This document shows, one piece after another, positions 6,526 through 10,956 of a stretch of 10,956 nucleotides of DNA (within the stretch, counting starts at the first letter, position 1; every line of letters starts with the position of its first letter). The translations under genes and the position numbers were made by a program. Source of the DNA: Flavobacteriaceae bacterium. Its GTDB lineage: Bacteria; Bacteroidota; Bacteroidia; Flavobacteriales; Flavobacteriaceae. The DNA lies in contig JAURFJ010000043.1 of the NCBI GenBank assembly GCA_030834365.1, forward strand, positions 1 through 10,956. Reading direction: 5' to 3'. The notes below the pieces were generated by a model. The model did not search any database and was not told the DNA's origin. It saw only the letters and a program-made list of their open reading frames with translations.

Positions 6526-8466
6526 CTAAGCATCAATATTTGCATAAACCGCATTCTTTTCAATGAATTCACGGCGAGGTGGAACCTCGTCTCCCATGAG
6601 CATAGCGAAAATGCGATCGGTTTCTGTGGCATTGTCGATAGTCACTCTTCTAAGGGTTCTAAACTCAGGATTCATAGTGGTATCCCAGAGCTGTTCAGCA
6701 TTCATCTCTCCAAGACCCTTGTACCGCTGAACGGCTGACCCTTGACCATATTCGGCAAGCAGCACATCGCGCTCCTTATCGTTCCAGGCGTAGTTTTTCT
6801 TAGCGCCTTTTTTAACCAGGTAGAGCGGAGGAGTGGCAATGTAAACATGCCCCTGCTCAATTAGCTCACGCATGTACCTAAAGAAGAACGTGAGAATCAG
6901 GGTTTCAATGTGCGATCCGTCTACGTCGGCGTCACACATAATAATCACCTTGTGGTACCGCAATTTCTCGATATTCAGTGCTTTGGAGTCTTCTTCGGTT
7001 CCAACCGTTACGCCCAAAGCGGTGTAAATATTACGGATTTCTTCATTCTCGAACACCTTGTGCTGCATGGCCTTTTCGACGTTGAGAATCTTTCCTCTAA
7101 GCGGAAGTATAGCCTGAAAATTGCGATCGCGTCCTTGCTTGGCTGTTCCGCCGGCTGAGTCTCCCTCAACCAAGAATACCTCACAAAGGGTAGGGTCTTG
7201 CTCAGAGCAGTCTGAAAGCTTACCTGGAAGACCTCCGCCACTCATTACATTCTTTCGCTGAACCAGCTCTCTTGCCTTGGCTGCTGCATGACGCGCGGTA
7301 GCAGCGATCACGACCTTTTCAACAATGCGTCTCGCATCGTCTGGGTGTTCCTCTAAATAATCGGTAAGCATCTCCGAAACCGCCTGGCTAACAGCTGCAC
7401 TAACCTCACGGTTACCCAATTTGGTTTTCGTTTGACCTTCAAACTGAGGTTCGGCCACCTTCACTGAGATAATAGCTGTTAAGCCCTCCCTAAAGTCGTC
7501 TCCCGAGATTTCAAACTTTAGCTTGTCTAATAGACCCGAGGCATCAGCGTATTTTTTTAAGGTATGCGTGAGCCCTCTTCTGAATCCGGCCAAATGGGTT
7601 CCACCTTCTTGAGTGTTGATATTGTTGACATAAGAGTGAAGGTTCTCTGAAAATCCGGTATTGTATACCATAGCGATCTCCACAGGAATTCCTGACTTCT
7701 CTCCTTCAATAGCAATCACTTTTTGAATAAGAGGCTCTCGCGACTCGTCTAGAAAAACAATAAACTCTTCGAGACCCCGCTCCGAATGAAACACTTCTGA
7801 TACAAATGCTCCTTTATCGTCTGTTTTGCGCTTGTCAGTAAGGGTGATAGTGATTCCCTTGTTTAAGAACGAAAGCTCGCGCATACGATTGGCCAAGGTA
7901 TCGTAAGAAAATTCGGTGGTTTGGGTGAAAATGATGTCGTCGGGTTTAAACGTAACCTCGGTTCCGTTCTTATGGCTTTCGCCTACGCTTTTTACGGGAT
8001 AAAGGGCCTTTCCTCTCTCATACTCCTGCTGCCAAATTTTACCTTCACGGTAAACGGTCGCCTTTAGTGAGATCGATAACGCATTTACACACGAAACACC
8101 GACTCCGTGTAGACCACCAGAAACCTTATAGGAGTCTTTATCAAACTTACCACCGGCTCCGATTTTGGTCATAACTACCTCAAGGGCCGATACGCCTTCT
8201 TTCTTGTGAAGACCAACGGGAATACCCCTTCCGTTATCGGTTACGGTAATAGACTGATCTTCATTTATAGAAACTGCAATAGTATCACAGTGCCCTCCCA
8301 TGGCCTCGTCGATAGAGTTGTCAACTACCTCGTAAACAAGGTGATGTAACCCGCGCGTACCCACATCACCAATGTACATGGATGGACGCATTCTCACGTG
8401 CTCCATTCCCTCAAGGGCCTGTATGCTATCTTCGGAATAATTAGGGATTTTTGCTTCTTCGCTCAT
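6526..8466 (-). CDS. gyrB: DNA gyrase subunit B
   Basis: GyrB is the ATPase subunit of the A2B2 gyrase that introduces negative supercoils into DNA. The 646-residue protein has the full domain order. The GHKL ATPase domain has Glu46 and Asn50 in HHLVYEVVDNSIDEA, Asp77 in TDNGRGIP, and the GGLHGVG lid at 117-123. The transducer domain carries QTKTKLGN at 345-352. The TOPRIM domain has EGDSAGG at 434-440 and the metal-binding DADVD at 512-516. A C-terminal tail contains RYKGLGEMNAEQLW (581-594) and ends ENAVYANIDA-like as KNAVYANIDA. The 170-residue insertion of E. coli GyrB is absent, as in most phyla. The closing motif and neighbours favour GyrB over the paralogue ParE. It has its own TAnnTTTG box upstream, and mdh follows after 50 bases. 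gyrA is not in the window. Confidence 0.97.
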   Translation of the reverse strand: MSEEAKIPNYSEDSIQALEGMEHVRMRPSMYIGDVGTRGLHHLVYEVVDNSIDEAMGGHCDTIAVSINEDQSITVTDNGRGIPVGLHKKEGVSALEVVMTKIGAGGKFDKDSYKVSGGLHGVGVSCVNALSISLKATVYREGKIWQQEYERGKALYPVKSVGESHKNGTEVTFKPDDIIFTQTTEFSYDTLANRMRELSFLNKGITITLTDKRKTDDKGAFVSEVFHSERGLEEFIVFLDESREPLIQKVIAIEGEKSGIPVEIAMVYNTGFSENLHSYVNNINTQEGGTHLAGFRRGLTHTLKKYADASGLLDKLKFEISGDDFREGLTAIISVKVAEPQFEGQTKTKLGNREVSAAVSQAVSEMLTDYLEEHPDDARRIVEKVVIAATARHAAAKARELVQRKNVMSGGGLPGKLSDCSEQDPTLCEVFLVEGDSAGGTAKQGRDRNFQAILPLRGKILNVEKAMQHKVFENEEIRNIYTALGVTVGTEEDSKALNIEKLRYHKVIIMCDADVDGSHIETLILTFFFRYMRELIEQGHVYIATPPLYLVKKGAKKNYAWNDKERDVLLAEYGQGSAVQRYKGLGEMNAEQLWDTTMNPEFRTLRRVTIDNATETDRIFAMLMGDEVPPRREFIEKNAVYANIDA

Positions 8467-8495
8467 AGGTCAAATTTCATCTTTTTGTATCCTAG

Positions 8496-8503
8496 CAAAT
8501 ATA
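8496..8503 (-). promoter_or_regulatory. Probable -7 box of the gyrB promoter
   Basis: TATATTTG (8503-8496, minus) is an exact TAnnTTTG match and is identical to the secDF box. It ends 29 bases before the gyrB ATG. No TTG is found at the expected -33 position; that area is the T-run behind the asnB hairpin. The 120-base gap between gyrB and asnB contains this box, the asnB terminator and a 37-base stretch next to the asnB stop with two DnaA-box-like words. Confidence 0.65.
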
Positions 8504-8515
8504 GCCGAAACAGCA

Positions 8516-8549
8516 GTAAAAATAAGGGCTCGAATAGTTTCGAGCCCTT
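8516..8549 (-). terminator. Rho-independent terminator of asnB
   Basis: AAGGGCTCGAA (8524-8534) and TTCGAGCCCTT (8539-8549) form a perfect 11-bp stem with the four-base loop TAGT. Read on the minus strand, it lies 37 bases after the asnB stop and is followed by ATTTTTA, a usable U-tract. It separates asnB from gyrB. Confidence 0.85.
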
Positions 8550-8586
8550 CAAGTTATCAACACTTTTCTGTGAACAAAAACAGTCT

Positions 8587-10251
8587 TTAATAGGCGTCAG
8601 TATGCACTGATTTGATGGCCCTTCCGGAGGGCTCGTTCATGGTCTTAAAAGCGGCATCCCATTCTAGAGCAGTTTTAGTACTGCAAGCCACCGAAGGCTC
8701 CTGTGGAACACTTAACGCTGCGGCATCAGATGGAAAATGTCCGGCGAAAATGCTGCGGTAGTAATACTCTTCTTTGGTTTGAGGGGTTTGTATGGGAAAC
8801 TTAAAGGCTGCTTGTTGCATCTGAGCATCACTAACCTCCTCGTTAACCTTCGCCTTTAGCGTATCAATCCACGAATAACCTACACCGTCTGAAAATTGTT
8901 CTTTTTGCCTCCATGCTACTTCAGGTGGAAGCATATGTTCGAAGGCCTTACGCAGAATCCATTTCTCCATGCGCTCGCCGTTGATCATTTTGTCTTGAGG
9001 GTTAAGTCGCATGGCAACGTCCATAAATTCTTTATCTAAAAAGGGTACGCGACCCTCTATGCCCCAAGCTGCCAATGACTTATTAGCACGGAGACAGTCG
9101 TACATGTGCAACTTGTCGAGCTTACGAACGGTTTCTTCGTGAAATTCTCGGGCATTAGGCGCCTTGTGAAAGTACAGGTAGCCTCCGAATAGCTCATCTG
9201 AGCCCTCTCCAGAAAGAACCATTTTAATACCCATAGACTTTATGACGCGGGCCATCAGGTACATCGGAGTGGCCGCTCGAACCGTTGTAATGTCGTAGGT
9301 CTCTAAGTGGTAAATGACATCCTTTATGGCGTCTAGCCCCTCTTGAATCGTGAATACGATCTCGTGATGAACCGTTTTTATGTAATCAGCCACCTTTCGT
9401 GCAGCTGCCAAATCGGGAGATCCCTCTAGACCCACCGCAAACGAATGCAGCTGAGGCCACCAGGCTCCCTCTTGATTATCAGACTCAATTCGTTTTTCAG
9501 CAAATTTTTTAGCTACCGCCGAAGTGATTGACGAATCTAAGCCTCCCGACAACAACACCCCGTAAGGCACATCCGACATAAGCTGACGCTTTACCGCCGC
9601 TTCTAACGCCACTCTAAGTTCATCGATTGAAGAAGCGTTGTCTTTAACCGCCTCAAACGACTGCCATTCGCGAGAATACCATCGAACAGGCTCGGCCGTT
9701 TCGGCCGTCATGAAATGTCCAGGAGGAAACAGTTCGATGCGATTGCAATACCCCTCAAGCGCTTTTAACTCAGAGGCTACGTAAAAGACACCTTGCTCAT
9801 CCCAACCCATATAAAGTGGAATAATGCCCATGTGATCGCGGGCAATCAAAAAGTTGTGATTGTCTCTGTCGTAAAGGGCAAAGGCAAAGATGCCATTTAA
9901 CTGCTCCAAAAAATCAGCACCGTGCTGTTGGTACAGCGGAAGAATGACCTCACAATCTGATTGGGTCATGAAGTCATAACTAGGTTCAAAACGGGAGCGA
10001 ATCTCACGGTGATTATACAGTTCTCCGTTGGCGGCTAAAACAAGGGTTTGGGACTTATTAAAAAGCGGCTGTTTGCCTGACGTCGGATCGACTATTGCCA
10101 GACGCTCATGAGCCAAAACACCAAAATCATCGCTAAAGATACCGCTCCAATCTGGACCTCTGTGTCTGATTATTTTTGACATTTCAAGCAACTGATCGCG
10201 CTGCTCAGATTCCGTTTTCTGGTAGTTAAAACTGGCTACAATTCCACACAT
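8587..10251 (-). CDS. asnB: Asparagine synthetase B, glutamine-hydrolysing
   Basis: The enzyme makes asparagine from aspartate, ATP and glutamine in the cytoplasm. At 554 residues it has the length of E. coli AsnB and looks close to it throughout. The N-terminal glutaminase domain starts with MCG: Cys2 becomes the catalytic nucleophile once Met is removed, which fixes the start. It continues with RHRGPDWSGI (29-38), Arg50, NGELYNH (75-81) and Asp99. The synthetase domain has the PP-loop SGGLDSS at 235-241, which binds ATP pyrophosphate, and SGEGSDELFGGYLYFHKAPN at 347-366. The C-terminus (VACSTKTALEWDAAF, PSGRA) also matches the AsnB type. No key residue is missing. A hairpin terminator follows, and the 138-base upstream gap is AT-rich with no clear promoter but a palindrome near the start codon. 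Distant members of the family modify peptides or antibiotics, but the closeness to AsnB and the lack of a biosynthetic cluster argue for asparagine synthesis. Confidence 0.96.
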   Translation of the reverse strand: MCGIVASFNYQKTESEQRDQLLEMSKIIRHRGPDWSGIFSDDFGVLAHERLAIVDPTSGKQPLFNKSQTLVLAANGELYNHREIRSRFEPSYDFMTQSDCEVILPLYQQHGADFLEQLNGIFAFALYDRDNHNFLIARDHMGIIPLYMGWDEQGVFYVASELKALEGYCNRIELFPPGHFMTAETAEPVRWYSREWQSFEAVKDNASSIDELRVALEAAVKRQLMSDVPYGVLLSGGLDSSITSAVAKKFAEKRIESDNQEGAWWPQLHSFAVGLEGSPDLAAARKVADYIKTVHHEIVFTIQEGLDAIKDVIYHLETYDITTVRAATPMYLMARVIKSMGIKMVLSGEGSDELFGGYLYFHKAPNAREFHEETVRKLDKLHMYDCLRANKSLAAWGIEGRVPFLDKEFMDVAMRLNPQDKMINGERMEKWILRKAFEHMLPPEVAWRQKEQFSDGVGYSWIDTLKAKVNEEVSDAQMQQAAFKFPIQTPQTKEEYYYRSIFAGHFPSDAAALSVPQEPSVACSTKTALEWDAAFKTMNEPSGRAIKSVHTDAY

Positions 10252-10389
10252 GATTCAAATTTTAAGCAAAAATGAATATATGTATTCAATAATGAAATTA
10301 AAAAGACCTAATTAATTAATTTATTAAACTATAAAGTGTTATTTAATTATATATTTTAACCTTAACTTCCTAATTAACTCACCTGGGCT
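10252..10389. other. AT-rich gap upstream of asnB
   Basis: This 138-base gap is much richer in A and T than the genes around it. It holds a near-perfect 16-base palindrome, TGAATATATGTATTCA (10273-10288), whose outer six-base arms pair exactly; it lies 21 bases before the asnB start. The word CCTAATTAA occurs twice as a direct repeat (10307-10315 and 10369-10377). No convincing terminator for the amidohydrolase and no exact TAnnTTTG box is present; the nearest is CATTTTTG (10274-10267, minus), one base off. The asnB promoter probably lies here but I cannot place it. Confidence 0.5.
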
Positions 10390-10956
10390 TTAATTCTTAA
10401 CGCGTTCACCCGAAATAAAAACAGATTCTACGGCTACTTGAGGAATTTCGGCAGCATCAACGACCAACAGATCCTTTGAAAGCACCGTTATATCCGCAAG
10501 GTATCCGGGCTTAAGTTGCCCTTTTTCGTGCTCTTCAAAATTAGAGTAGGCGGCCCATGTAGTCATTCCCTTTAGGGCCTGTTCGCGGCTGAGCGCTTGA
10601 TCTGCGAAATATCCACCCGAGGGGTATCCGTCAAGATCTTGGCGTGCTACGGCGGCGTAAAAAGTCAGTAAAGGAGAAACTTTTTCAACGGGAAAGTCAG
10701 TGCCGAGCGCAAGCACTTTCGACTGCTGTAGTAAAGTCTGATAGGCGTAGGCGCCTTTGATGCGCTCAGGGCCAAGGCGCTCTTCAGCCCAGTACATATC
10801 GCTTGTGGCATGAGTGGGTTGAACCGAAGGAATAATTCCCTTGCCAAATCGGTCAAAATCAGCCGGGTCAACAACTTGCGCGTGCTCGATCTTCCACCGC
10901 GCTTTAGCCGGATTACTCAAAACGCGCTCATAGAGGTCTAAAACAAAGTAGTTAGC
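10390..10956 (-). CDS. YtcJ-like amidohydrolase, C-terminal part (start outside the window)
   Basis: These 188 residues are the C-terminal part of a metal-dependent hydrolase of amidohydrolase family 3 (YtcJ-like), TIM-barrel enzymes usually 500-600 residues long. The frame stays open to the window edge. The TTG at 10918-10920 lies inside continuing coding sequence (preceded by ANYFVLDLYERV), so it is not the start. Visible family motifs are RWKIEHAQ (His25, counting from the window edge), SVQPTHATSD (about 44-53) and LGTDFPVE (Asp87), the positions where this family carries metal and catalytic residues. The end, GQLKPGYLADITVLSKDLL, is the small beta-sandwich domain typical of the superfamily. 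The N-terminal HxH metal site and any signal peptide are outside the window. Many Bacteroidota relatives are exported, but that cannot be judged here. The substrate is unknown; hydrolysis of an amide or related C-N bond is a guess from the family. No terminator was found behind it. Confidence 0.88.
   Translation of the reverse strand, partial: ANYFVLDLYERVLSNPAKARWKIEHAQVVDPADFDRFGKGIIPSVQPTHATSDMYWAEERLGPERIKGAYAYQTLLQQSKVLALGTDFPVEKVSPLLTFYAAVARQDLDGYPSGGYFADQALSREQALKGMTTWAAYSNFEEHEKGQLKPGYLADITVLSKDLLVVDAAEIPQVAVESVFISGERVKN

Noticed and set aside
6910..7241. Short frames on both strands within the gyrB TOPRIM region
   Set aside because: They overlap the essential EGDSAGG to DADVD region of gyrB in other frames and have no independent support.
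8587..10251. asnB as an antibiotic- or peptide-modifying asparagine synthetase homologue
   Set aside because: It has AsnB length, the full glutaminase site with Cys2 and all ATP motifs, and no biosynthetic gene cluster around it.
10307..10377. CCTAATTAA direct repeats as a mobile-element footprint
   Set aside because: Nine-base AT-rich repeats 62 bases apart are easily produced by chance in this composition; there is no terminal inverted repeat or transposase remnant.
10918..10920. TTG as an alternative start of the amidohydrolase
   Set aside because: The frame continues to the window edge with plausible coding sequence, and a family member starting here would lack most of the TIM barrel.

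Overview
The window looks like an ordinary stretch of chromosome from a member of the Bacteroidota, most likely Flavobacteriales. Three things point there: a single fused SecDF protein, promoters of the Bacteroidota type (exact TAnnTTTG boxes ahead of secDF, mdh and gyrB), and the lack of clear Shine-Dalgarno sequences before the starts. Lgt and SecDF also carry extra segments compared with the E. coli proteins. The placement is an inference from recalled family features, not from a search.

Layout. Positions 1-2453 hold three plus-strand genes: the 3' part of cysS (cysteinyl-tRNA synthetase, start outside the window), yidD (membrane-insertion factor, overlapping cysS by ATGA) and lgt (prolipoprotein diacylglyceryl transferase). 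A hairpin at 2475-2508 acts as a shared terminator, because everything from 2486 to the end lies on the minus strand. Read in their own direction, the minus-strand genes are a YtcJ-like amidohydrolase (truncated by the window edge at 10956), asnB (asparagine synthetase B), gyrB (gyrase subunit B), mdh (malate dehydrogenase) and secDF. Hairpins behind asnB and mdh, and promoter boxes ahead of gyrB, mdh and secDF, suggest that most of these are separate transcription units and not one long operon.

How the genes relate. yidD, lgt and secDF all serve the cell envelope: YidD assists membrane protein insertion, SecDF uses the proton gradient to help Sec export, and Lgt performs the first lipidation step on exported lipoproteins. 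The rest are metabolic or informational housekeeping genes: cysS (translation), asnB (asparagine supply), mdh (TCA cycle) and gyrB (DNA supercoiling). The amidohydrolase has no predictable substrate.

There are no tRNAs, rRNAs, insertion sequences, CRISPR arrays, phage genes or defence genes. No gap between genes exceeds 300 bases; the longest are 144, 138 and 120 bases and are described below. I found no undescribed system. The points of interest are regulatory: a two-way terminator that contains a stop codon, a consistent promoter set, a very long perfect hairpin, and an AT-rich asnB leader with a palindrome.
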